A DNA stretch of 64,000 nt from Chryseobacterium indologenes. Its GTDB lineage: Bacteria > Bacteroidota > Bacteroidia > Flavobacteriales > Weeksellaceae. Below the pieces are notes generated by a model. The model ran no database searches, was not told the origin of the DNA, and was given only the letters and a program-made list of their open reading frames with translations. The translations under genes were made by a program, and so were the position numbers. The stretch covers positions 62,001 through 126,000 of the forward strand of contig NZ_LJOD01000013.1 of assembly GCF_001295265.1 (NCBI RefSeq), given 5' to 3'. Shown here piece after piece: positions 43,055 through 50,839 of this stretch; positions within the stretch are counted from its first letter, which is position 1, and every line of letters starts with the position of its first letter.

Positions 43055-44353
43055 TTAGCTTTGATACCCCAGTAATTTTCTGATCTGGTAGAAGAACCTT
43101 TCAATCAGTCTTAGATCCTGGGTGACAATCTCAGCATTTCCTCTGAGCTCTTTATCGAATACAAGAGTTTTATTATAGCTTGTTTTTAATCCTTTCGGAA
43201 GAACTACATCTACATAATAGTTTCCTTTATCGTCAGGAATAAGAGAGATATTCTGTACTTTTCCTTCCACAATGCCATATTCCTGGAAGCGGTAGTTATC
43301 CAGTTTAATCAGTACTTTCTCACCTGGAATTATCTTTCCTGAGTTAACGGTAGGCACAGACATCCTTCCCACAAGTTTTTCTTTATTGGCGGGAAGAATA
43401 GAAAGAATAGGCTCTCCGGTTTTTACAAACTGATTTTCACCAAAAAACTGTTGGAAGCTGGCCACACCATCAGTAGAAGAGGTAACAAGGTACGTTTGCT
43501 CCCATTGTTTTAAGGACTTACGAAGCTGTTCAAAAAGCTGCAAAGTCTGCGATGAATAGGTAATCCTGTCCTTTTCTGTATTAATGGCAGTACCGCTTTT
43601 GGTTTTATTGAGGTTGGAGATTCCTTCTTCCATTTGTGATAAAGAAATCGTAATATTTTCAAGATTCTGCTGGGCCTGGATATATTTTATTTTCTCATTT
43701 TCCAGTTCCATGGATGAGATAACACCCTGGTTGAACAATTCCTGTGATCTCTGATAGTTCTTTTTCGTGAGTTCATATTTGGCCTGCTCTAAATTCTTTT
43801 GCTGTTTTGTTGTTACCATTCTTACCCGGTACTCTGAAAGACTCTGATTGGCTGCAATATTTTCCGGTGCATAAGGCTGAAGTCTGGTGAAAAGCTCCTC
43901 ATCCTGAAAGGCTTTTGCGAAATTGTTATAATCACCCTGAAGCTCTCCGAGTTTAAATCTTGAGGCCTGAGCAATGGGGAAAGAAAGAACCTGGCCAGGA
44001 TTAATAGAGTCTATAAGTTTTTTCAGTTCCAGAACATCCTTATAGTTTGCTGTAGACTGCATTACCATAAGGATCTCATTTTTTTTAACTTCCTGATGGT
44101 CTTTGATAAATATTTTTTCAATTTTTGAACTGGTCCGGGCCTCAATTTTTTCAGGTGGGTTCTGTGAGGTGACAACAATCGGGGCAGGAACAAATTCAGG
44201 GTACTTGATAATGTAGCTCATCAGAAGAATAAGCAGAAGTATGATAAATATAAGGGTATTTCCCCAGCGTATCATCCAATGTGGCGGCTGGGTAAGAATG
44301 TCCTGAACGCTTTCCGAACGAAGTTCAATAGTATCTAAAATTTCCTTTTCCAT
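43055..44353 (-). CDS. HlyD-family membrane-fusion adaptor
   Basis: The 432-residue protein has one N-terminal membrane segment (TLIFIILLLILLMSYII), a lipoyl-like half motif (ARTSSKIEKIFIKDHQEVKK), a long coiled coil (about residues 150-300) and a beta-barrel part (IIPGEKVLIKLDNYRF). It partners the ABC transporter encoded upstream at 44554-46776 to cross the periplasm. A 200-base gap with a triple 10-base repeat lies between them, so its expression may be set separately. Confidence 0.9.
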   Translation of the reverse strand: MEKEILDTIELRSESVQDILTQPPHWMIRWGNTLIFIILLLILLMSYIIKYPEFVPAPIVVTSQNPPEKIEARTSSKIEKIFIKDHQEVKKNEILMVMQSTANYKDVLELKKLIDSINPGQVLSFPIAQASRFKLGELQGDYNNFAKAFQDEELFTRLQPYAPENIAANQSLSEYRVRMVTTKQQKNLEQAKYELTKKNYQRSQELFNQGVISSMELENEKIKYIQAQQNLENITISLSQMEEGISNLNKTKSGTAINTEKDRITYSSQTLQLFEQLRKSLKQWEQTYLVTSSTDGVASFQQFFGENQFVKTGEPILSILPANKEKLVGRMSVPTVNSGKIIPGEKVLIKLDNYRFQEYGIVEGKVQNISLIPDDKGNYYVDVVLPKGLKTSYNKTLVFDKELRGNAEIVTQDLRLIERFFYQIRKLLGYQS

Positions 44354-44469
44354 ATAAGCAGTCTGTTGAATTCAAAATCTTCACAGGAAGATCCTGATTC
44401 ATTGTTTTATTTTAAAATAAATTACCAAGGCAGTTTACAATCATTTTTTTAATCATTGTTTTGCTGTCT

Positions 44470-44500
44470 CTGTTTTTTACTGTTTTTTACTGTTTTTTAT
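44470..44500. repeat. Three tandem copies of a 10-base unit
   Basis: TGTTTTTTAC occurs twice and TGTTTTTTAT once, directly in tandem. It lies about 120-150 bases upstream of the HlyD start, in the 44354-44553 gap. Slippage could alter promoter spacing. Confidence 0.7.
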
Positions 44501-44553
44501 AGTTTTATAATTGTTACGTATTCAGTTGATTACGTGAATTTAATAAAAACAGA

Positions 44554-46776
44554 TTAATTTCCCAATTCCAATTGATTTTTCACCAATCTGTAATATTCAC
44601 CCTTTAAAGCAACAAGTTCACTGTGGCTACCTTCTTCCACTACTTTTCCTTTATCCAGAACGATGATCTTGTCGGCATGCTTTACTGTGGATAGTCTGTG
44701 GGCTATAACAATAGCCGTTTTTCCTTTAAAGAATTGTTCCAGGTTTTCCATAATGATCTTTTCATTATTGGCATCCAGTGCAGAGGTAGCCTCATCAAAA
44801 AAGATATATTCCGGAGATTTATATACTGCTCTGGCAATGAAAAGCCTTTGTTTCTGCCCGCCGCTGACACCCACACCTTCATTTCCAATTTTTGTATTAT
44901 AGCTTAAAGGCAGACCTTCAATAAATTCTTTGATGTTAGCAATTTCTACAGCACGTCTTAATTTCTGCTTGTCGATATGGTCTTCACCCACCGCAATATT
45001 ATTGGCTATCGTATCATTGAAAACATAACCTTCCTGCATTACTACGCCGCAATGATCTCTCCAGAATCTTGGCGATACATTTTTCAGTTTTGTATTCCCG
45101 ATTTTAATATCCCCTTCAGAAGGATCATAAAACTTCATGAGAAGCTTTAAGAGGGTTGTTTTTCCGCTTCCGCTGGCTCCTACAATAGCGGTGGTTTTCT
45201 GATAAGGAATGGTAAGATTCAGGTTTTCAAATACCGGAACATCAGAACCAATGTATCTGAATGACATATTACTGATTTCAATGTCTTTTTGCGGTACCTC
45301 GGTAGCATATTGCTCGTCCTTGTCTTCCTCATCTTCTTTATCATGAATTTCGCCAAGCCTTTCAAGAGAAATTTTGGCATCCTGAGTTTGCTTAATAAAG
45401 TCAATAAGCTGAAGCAGCGGGCTGTTAAGCTGTCCGATGATATATTGCACAGACAGCATCATCCCCAAAGTAAGATTCCCGCTTAGAACAAGTTTTGCAG
45501 AAAGGAAACTTACCAATATATCCTTCATCTGGTTGATGAAATTTCCTCCTACAGACTGCCATTGTTCCAGGGAAAGTGACTGAATTCTTATTTTAAATAA
45601 CTTTACCTGAAGAAATTCCCAGTCCCAACGTTTTTGTTTTTCAGCATTATGCATTTTAATCTCCTGCATACCGTTGATCAGTTCAATTACTTTACTCTGC
45701 TCCTGAGAAACCTGTGAGAATCTTTTATAATCCAGTTCTTTTCTTTTTTTAAGGAAAAAACTGATCCATCCTACATACAAGACAGCTCCTACCAGATAAA
45801 CGAGGAACAGCCTGTAATCATAAAACAATAAAACAATACTGAAAATAATAAGGTTCACCAGTGAGAACAAGGTATTTAAGGAAGAGCTGGTCAGAAGCTG
45901 TTCAATTCTGTGATGGTCATTGATTCTCTGCATAATATCTCCTGTCATTCTCGTATCGAAGAAGCTGATAGGAAGCCTCATCAGCTTAATAAAGAAATCT
46001 GAAATGATAGAGATATTGATTCTGGCGGATAGGTGAAGTAAGATCCAGCTTCGGATGACTTCAATTCCCATTCTTCCCAGAAACAGCATGATCTGTGCAA
46101 GAAGCACAACATAAATGAAGTTAAGATCCTGATTCTGTATCCCGACATCTACAATACTCTGGGTAAGGAACGGAAAAATAAGTGAAAGTAAGCTTCCTGC
46201 CAAAAGTCCTACAGCAAGCTGGATAACAAGTGATTTATATTTGAAAAGATATTTGGAAAGAAAGGAGAAGCTAGCCTTGCTTTCTTCTGCATCAAATTCG
46301 GTCTGGAAAAAAGCAGGTGTGGTTTCCAGAATCAGGGCAATACCTTCTTCTGTATTTTCATTCGCATTTTCTCCGATCCATAGTTTGATGAATTCTTCCC
46401 TGGTGTAAGTAATCAGCCCGTAACTGGGATCTGATATATAAACTTTATTGTTCTTATCAATTTTATAAACAACAACGAAGTGGTTTTTGTTCCAGTGTAC
46501 AATGCAGGGAAATGGAACTTCTTCTGTAAGGGTATTGAAATCAATCTGGACTCCAAGAGACCGGAATCCCAGATTTTCTGCGGCATCACTGAGGCCTAAT
46601 AGGCTGCTTCCTTCACGGGTAGTTTCAGAAAGTGTGCGGATCTGCTGAAGCGAAATGCTTTTGCCATAATATTTACTTACTATTCTAAGGCAGGTAGGGC
46701 CGCAGTCTTTAGCGTCCGGCTGTTTATAAAAAGGAAATTTCTTCAAAATTTTTTTTTCATTGTAAAATGCCGCCAA
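44554..46776 (-). CDS. Peptidase-containing ABC transporter (C39 type) for GG-leader peptides
   Basis: This transporter cuts double-glycine leaders and exports the peptide. The 740-residue protein has a C39 peptidase domain (about residues 10-140) with the catalytic Cys in AKDCGPTCLRI, His in KNHFVVVYK and Asp in ISDPSYG. The membrane domain covers about 165-470 and the ATPase about 495-735, with Walker A GASGSGKTT, signature GVSGGQKQR, Walker B IFFDEATSALD and H-loop AHRLST. The start must be TTG at 46776: the frame is closed by a stop shortly upstream, and no ATG lies before the peptidase motif. That TTG lies inside a hairpin (46764-46792). Confidence 0.93.
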   Translation of the reverse strand: MAAFYNEKKILKKFPFYKQPDAKDCGPTCLRIVSKYYGKSISLQQIRTLSETTREGSSLLGLSDAAENLGFRSLGVQIDFNTLTEEVPFPCIVHWNKNHFVVVYKIDKNNKVYISDPSYGLITYTREEFIKLWIGENANENTEEGIALILETTPAFFQTEFDAEESKASFSFLSKYLFKYKSLVIQLAVGLLAGSLLSLIFPFLTQSIVDVGIQNQDLNFIYVVLLAQIMLFLGRMGIEVIRSWILLHLSARINISIISDFFIKLMRLPISFFDTRMTGDIMQRINDHHRIEQLLTSSSLNTLFSLVNLIIFSIVLLFYDYRLFLVYLVGAVLYVGWISFFLKKRKELDYKRFSQVSQEQSKVIELINGMQEIKMHNAEKQKRWDWEFLQVKLFKIRIQSLSLEQWQSVGGNFINQMKDILVSFLSAKLVLSGNLTLGMMLSVQYIIGQLNSPLLQLIDFIKQTQDAKISLERLGEIHDKEDEEDKDEQYATEVPQKDIEISNMSFRYIGSDVPVFENLNLTIPYQKTTAIVGASGSGKTTLLKLLMKFYDPSEGDIKIGNTKLKNVSPRFWRDHCGVVMQEGYVFNDTIANNIAVGEDHIDKQKLRRAVEIANIKEFIEGLPLSYNTKIGNEGVGVSGGQKQRLFIARAVYKSPEYIFFDEATSALDANNEKIIMENLEQFFKGKTAIVIAHRLSTVKHADKIIVLDKGKVVEEGSHSELVALKGEYYRLVKNQLELGN

Positions 46777-46792
46777 AAGATGGCGACATTTT
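46764..46792 (-). promoter_or_regulatory. 12-bp hairpin over the start codon of the peptide exporter
   Basis: Reading the minus strand, AAAATGTCGCCA pairs with TGGCGGCATTTT (one U-G pair) across the loop TCTTT. The TTG start of the transporter is at the loop-stem junction. It lies between the second precursor gene and the transporter. It could block ribosome access or, with the TTTT after the stem, act as a weak attenuator. Confidence 0.55.
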
Positions 46793-46833
46793 TAATTTAT
46801 CTACTAATATTAATATTCAAGCTCAGGGCTTAT

Positions 46834-46998
46834 TTACAGGATACATACCTTATTGCATACCCGTACACAGATCTCATTTACAGGACATCCGCCAATAGGA
46901 TAGCATATCGATACAGCCTGGATACGGGCACATTCTTCAGTGATTCCACCTTTAAGCATCCTTAAGCTTTCTCTTGACAGTTTTTTTAAATTTTTCAT
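46834..46998 (-). CDS. GG-leader cysteine-rich peptide precursor 2
   Basis: The 54-residue peptide starts MKNLKKLSRESLRMLKGG, a double-glycine leader nearly identical to that of precursor 1 (47043-47234). After GG the core of about 36 residues has six cysteines (in EECAR, SICYP, GGCPV, EICVRV, RVCNK and KVCIL). It is short enough to be missed by gene callers. It lies 57 bases upstream of the exporter gene on the same strand. The core matches no known bacteriocin that I recognise. Confidence 0.85.
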   Translation of the reverse strand: MKNLKKLSRESLRMLKGGITEECARIQAVSICYPIGGCPVNEICVRVCNKVCIL

Positions 46999-47042
46999 AG
47001 TAGTCTTTTTGCATTGGTTGTTATTGCTTCAACATAAATTGA

Positions 47043-47234
47043 TTAGATCGGATCATGACAGAATGAGATCATACATTTATTAAAACTCATACACATTGGT
47101 GTACAGCCTCTGTAGCATACCACTTCAAAACTGCTTGAACAACGCCATCCGCCCAGACCGTCACTTATGGGAGCACTGTCGCCGCCAATAATTGTTTTTA
47201 GGTTTTCACGGGATACTTTCTTTAAATTTTTCAT
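47043..47234 (-). CDS. GG-leader cysteine-rich peptide precursor 1
   Basis: The 63-residue peptide starts MKNLKKVSRENLKTIIGG, a leader cut by C39 peptidases after GG. The core of about 45 residues has six cysteines (in WRCSS, VVCYR, RGCTP, PMCMS, NKCMI and SFCHD). Both precursors have six core cysteines but different spacing, so they would give different folds. It lies 44 bases upstream of precursor 2 on the same strand. Confidence 0.88.
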   Translation of the reverse strand: MKNLKKVSRENLKTIIGGDSAPISDGLGGWRCSSSFEVVCYRGCTPMCMSFNKCMISFCHDPI

Positions 47235-47267
47235 AATAGTTAGTTTTTTGGGTTTATTTTATTTTTT

Positions 47268-47290
47268 AAGCATTTCAGACGATGCTTATA
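47268..47290. repeat. Inverted repeat in the precursor 1 upstream region
   Basis: TAAGCAT and its complement ATGCTTA enclose eight bases. On the plus strand it is followed by T-rich sequence. On the minus strand it falls in the leader between the VKOR gene and precursor 1, where a promoter is also expected (a weak TATCTTAG box lies just upstream of it). Confidence 0.4.
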
Positions 47291-47347
47291 TTTTTTCCTA
47301 AGATAGTGAATTTTTAAATCCAATAAAGGTTTTTCTTTTGGAAAATC

Positions 47348-48856
47348 TTATTGAAAGTCTTCATCTTCTATTAATTCATCAATGAAATACCAGATATCAT
47401 CACGGTCATATTTATCAGGGAACTGATATCCGTTCAGAATAAAAATAGGAGTGAAGCTAAGTCCTGCATTACTGTTATCAGAAGACATTGCGGTAAACGC
47501 AGTAAGGTCCTCTGTGGCGGAAGAACCGGCTCTTGCTACAGCTTTGCTCTCATCTTTTGTTTCAAACCACTCTTCTACAGCATGCAGGAATTCCTTTTGT
47601 GGCCTGTTATGGTATATATAGTTGAGCGCAGAAAGAAGCTGGGTATATTTTTCAGGAGCCCTGTCAGGGAAATAATTAAACCTGATTTGTACGGAAATAT
47701 CTCCCGGATATTTCTCTAAAAGTCCTTCAGCTATTTTATGAGCATCTTTACAGAAACCACAATATGGGTTAGACACAATGGCAATACGAAGTTTAGCCTC
47801 TTTATTTCCCAAAGAGAAGGTGTGGTTATCCTGGAAGGTTATCTTTTCATTTTCTAAAAGCTGGCTTTTGAAAAGATCATAGTTTCTTTTAAACCTAAGG
47901 TTTTTTGCATTGGATTTCTGAAGATTTTCTTTTTGGGTCAGGAGATTGCTGGAATACAGTACGGCTGAAAAGATAAGTAACCACAAAACAAGCGTTAATA
48001 ATAACATGCCTATGCTGAAAACCGTGTTCTGAAAAAATAACATGCTGATAATGAGCTGCCCTGCAAGAATTGAAATAATCAGAAGACAAACTCTGCAGAA
48101 TGTTTTTTCTACAAAAGCCTGAATATATAAAGAATAAGCAATAGCAATCACAGAAACAAGAGTGAATCCTTTAACAAGGTATGCCGAGGCCGGAAGAAAT
48201 AGCCCCATTATGGCAAGTCCGGTAAAATAAATCAGGGAAAAATCAGAGAATTTTAAACCGAAAATACTTGTTTTATCCTGTTTGATAATCTTGTCACATG
48301 AATTGGCTGTCTGGCTGGAAGCTGTATCTCCACATATACTTCCGATAACAGTGGATGTATTTCCGAATTTTTGGTTAAATATTTCCAGGGAAATATAAAC
48401 ACCGGCTAATGATAAGACGTTGAAAATGGCGTCATATATACTCATATTCAGAAATGAATGGATAAGAATGACTGCAAAAACAAGATATAAAATCGGCCTG
48501 AAATCAAATACTGATTTGTTTTCTGCATTTTCAGTCTTTTCAAATAGCAATACGAAATCTGTGGATTTTTGGTGGAGTTCTTCCTTATTAAGAGTTTTGG
48601 CTTTTTCTGAATAAACGGAATAACTGTTTCCTGATTTTTTAACAAGAGAGAAAGAGTTGTCCACAATAGCAATAAATTCTTCCGGTAATTCATCCCAATA
48701 TTCTTTATCAAGCTCATAGGCATCATTCTTAACACCCATGAAATTTAAGGTATCGCTGAATGCAAGTGCAGAGGGATAGTTAGGGTGTGAATTGAACTGA
48801 AATGTGAACTCCTGTTTGTCTAATTTCAGGTAGTTTATTAGTTTATCAAAAATCAT
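47348..48856 (-). CDS. Fused C39-like/VKOR/thioredoxin protein, likely disulfide-bond former
   Basis: I start at ATG 48856 (MIFDKLINYLKLDKQEF); an upstream TTG adds 12 residues. The 502-residue protein has three parts. Residues about 1-110 resemble a C39 peptidase fold (SHPNYPSALAFSDTLNFMG) but lack an obvious catalytic Cys. About 120-300 is a membrane VKOR-type domain with cysteines in GSICGDT and NSCDKI and the redox pair in TFCRVC. About 340-490 is a DsbA-like thioredoxin domain with NPYCGFCKD and a cis-proline in LSFTPIFIL. Such an enzyme can make disulfide bonds outside the cytoplasm. It lies directly upstream of two six-cysteine peptide genes on the same strand. Confidence 0.88.
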   Translation of the reverse strand: MIFDKLINYLKLDKQEFTFQFNSHPNYPSALAFSDTLNFMGVKNDAYELDKEYWDELPEEFIAIVDNSFSLVKKSGNSYSVYSEKAKTLNKEELHQKSTDFVLLFEKTENAENKSVFDFRPILYLVFAVILIHSFLNMSIYDAIFNVLSLAGVYISLEIFNQKFGNTSTVIGSICGDTASSQTANSCDKIIKQDKTSIFGLKFSDFSLIYFTGLAIMGLFLPASAYLVKGFTLVSVIAIAYSLYIQAFVEKTFCRVCLLIISILAGQLIISMLFFQNTVFSIGMLLLTLVLWLLIFSAVLYSSNLLTQKENLQKSNAKNLRFKRNYDLFKSQLLENEKITFQDNHTFSLGNKEAKLRIAIVSNPYCGFCKDAHKIAEGLLEKYPGDISVQIRFNYFPDRAPEKYTQLLSALNYIYHNRPQKEFLHAVEEWFETKDESKAVARAGSSATEDLTAFTAMSSDNSNAGLSFTPIFILNGYQFPDKYDRDDIWYFIDELIEDEDFQ

Positions 48857-49437
48857 ATTAATATTTTTATCTAAAATACGCAGAGATTTCAAATAAACAA
48901 ATTTTTTTTCTTTTAAGGGTGATATACAACGCGTAAATAAGTATATCTGGTTGTAAATCTGTATATTTATAAACAGCCGGTGGTTTTCATCTGTAGATTT
49001 TATGAACGGTAGATAACAGGTTGGCGGATGTCAGAAACCTTTCAGCTTACCTTTTTTTAAATTCCTCAGCCCTGTAGATAAAAGCTGTTTTCCTGATTTT
49101 TATTTTGGGGAGAACGGTATTTTATATCCGTTTATAATAGCTAGATAACAATTATGATCATTTTGAGACATTATTGAAAACCGGAAGCAGCTTTTCTATC
49201 CTGAATCTAATAATAACTCTAATTTTCTGTTTCTGAAAAAATGAAAAAAAACATAATATTACATCGTTATTTAAATGCTGGATTTGATAGTCTTTTTATA
49301 TTTAAACCCGGTATTTAAAAATAATTTTATGGAAGAATTGTTTATTTTAACATAATGTTTGTTTTTAGTAACAGACTCAAAAGAACTTAAAAAATCATAA
49401 AGTTTTCATAAAATTTTAAAAAAGGGAGGAAATGTTT

Positions 49438-49466
49438 TTGTATTTATGAAATATGTTGTACTTTTA
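49438..49466 (+). promoter_or_regulatory. Promoter of candidate small RNA
   Basis: TTG (49438-49440, in a TTTTTG run) is followed after 18 bases by TACTTTTA (49459-49466), one mismatch from TAnnTTTG. Confidence 0.5.
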
Positions 49467-49469
49467 CAT

Positions 49470-49558
49470 CGCCTTGAATGAGGGAACAAGTCAAGGTAAT
49501 AAATTTTTTTTCATCATTTGTGTTTTTAGAATCGTATCGCCTGATACGATTCTTTTTT
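49470..49558 (+). ncRNA. Candidate small RNA with its own promoter and terminator
   Basis: A transcript starting near 49470 would be about 90 bases. It contains the stem CCTTGA (49472-49477) with TCAAGG (49491-49496), an AT-rich linker, and a strong terminator AGAATCGTATC (49528-49538) pairing with GATACGATTCT (49543-49553) followed by T-run. No open reading frame fits. It may be a member of a known flavobacterial RNA family such as flavo-1, or new. The rest of 48857-49780 shows no gene. Confidence 0.55.
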
Positions 49559-49780
49559 ATGCCTGTAAAAAGAGAATTCAGCCTAAAAAAAATTAAGAAT
49601 AAGCCGGAAGGCTTAAAATAACTGTTTAAATAATCCAGCCATCTTGATCATAAAATAAGACAAAGAATAAATAGAAAATATATAAATTTATTGTTCATAG
49701 ACAAAAGTTGAACCTGTTACAGAAATCTTGTATTCCTTTGTATCTGATCTTTAAAAAACAACTTTCATTGAAACCATGAA

Positions 49781-50839
49781 CTATTTCTCATAGTTTAGAA
49801 GAAGATCAATAAAGTAGGAGTAGGTTACAGAACCTTCCTGCTGGTTACCTTTCAGAAAGAGATTATTTGTAAATCCGAAAAAATCATCAAGCCAGCCCTG
49901 ATGCCTGAAAATAAAAGCCCTTTCATAAGCCCTGTCTCTTTTCATAGCAGGAGAGTAGCCGTTCAGAATTGTCTTTACAAATTCAGGATCTTCCTCCACA
50001 ATGAATCTTAAAAGGCTTTTAAGGGTAAAATATTCGGTACTGTATCTCAGATCAGTATTGTCTGAACGGACGCCAATCAGGTAACCAATGAAATTAGCTT
50101 CCTGCTCCCTTGCAAAACCTAGCTGGTGAGAGCTTTCATGTGCTGATGTGAATGGTATGAATGTATGCGGAAGTTCTGCATTGTACTGAGCTTCTGCTGT
50201 AAAAGGATTATAGTATCCCAATATTCCGGTAAAGTTCATTACCTTTTTAAAAAGACTGGGTTTGAAAGCATTGATCTGTGGGGCTTTTTTGTCTGAAATG
50301 AACTTTGGAAGCAGCAGCTGCTGTTTAAGGATTTCAGTTTGTACCGACTTCAGATCAGTAATGATGAAAATACCGTTTCTATCTTCCTGAACAAATGTTC
50401 GTGTAGTTTTACACTTTTCAAGATAGCGGAGAGCAAGAGCTTTCGCTTTATTGATATCAGGTTCCTGTTGAGAAGCCAGTTTCTTGATAAGTGGAGTCTG
50501 AAAATACAGCATTCCCCAAAAAAACTGATAGATAAAATAGAAAACATTGAGGCCACCCAGGATTTTAAGAAAAGCAGCATTTCTGTCTGTTTTTTTTAGG
50601 CATTTAATGAGGAAATATAAAAGAAAGATTCCCAGAATAATATACATCAGGTCCCCGAGAGAAAAAGGAATCCAGCTGAAAAGTGATTGATGTGCCCCTT
50701 TCTGAAATTCAAAAAAGCGTTCAAAAAGAGAAACCATTATTCCGGATTTCGAAAACGCATAGAACAAAAGAAATTGGGCAAGTAATACACCTGCCCAAAA
50801 TCGTTTTTTATGGATAATTTTTTTATTGTTAATGACCAC
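49781..50839 (-). CDS. DUF3810 family membrane metallopeptidase-like protein
   Basis: The protein has three N-terminal membrane segments and a soluble domain with SAHESSHQLGFAREQEANFIGYL, which includes an HExxH zinc-binding motif. It matches DUF3810, of unknown function, and could be a zinc peptidase. The start is uncertain: GTG at 50839 (352 residues) overlaps the stop of the upstream transporter gene by 11 bases, while a TTG at 50866 would add nine residues. I favour the GTG. Confidence 0.8.
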   Translation of the reverse strand: MVINNKKIIHKKRFWAGVLLAQFLLFYAFSKSGIMVSLFERFFEFQKGAHQSLFSWIPFSLGDLMYIILGIFLLYFLIKCLKKTDRNAAFLKILGGLNVFYFIYQFFWGMLYFQTPLIKKLASQQEPDINKAKALALRYLEKCKTTRTFVQEDRNGIFIITDLKSVQTEILKQQLLLPKFISDKKAPQINAFKPSLFKKVMNFTGILGYYNPFTAEAQYNAELPHTFIPFTSAHESSHQLGFAREQEANFIGYLIGVRSDNTDLRYSTEYFTLKSLLRFIVEEDPEFVKTILNGYSPAMKRDRAYERAFIFRHQGWLDDFFGFTNNLFLKGNQQEGSVTYSYFIDLLLNYEK

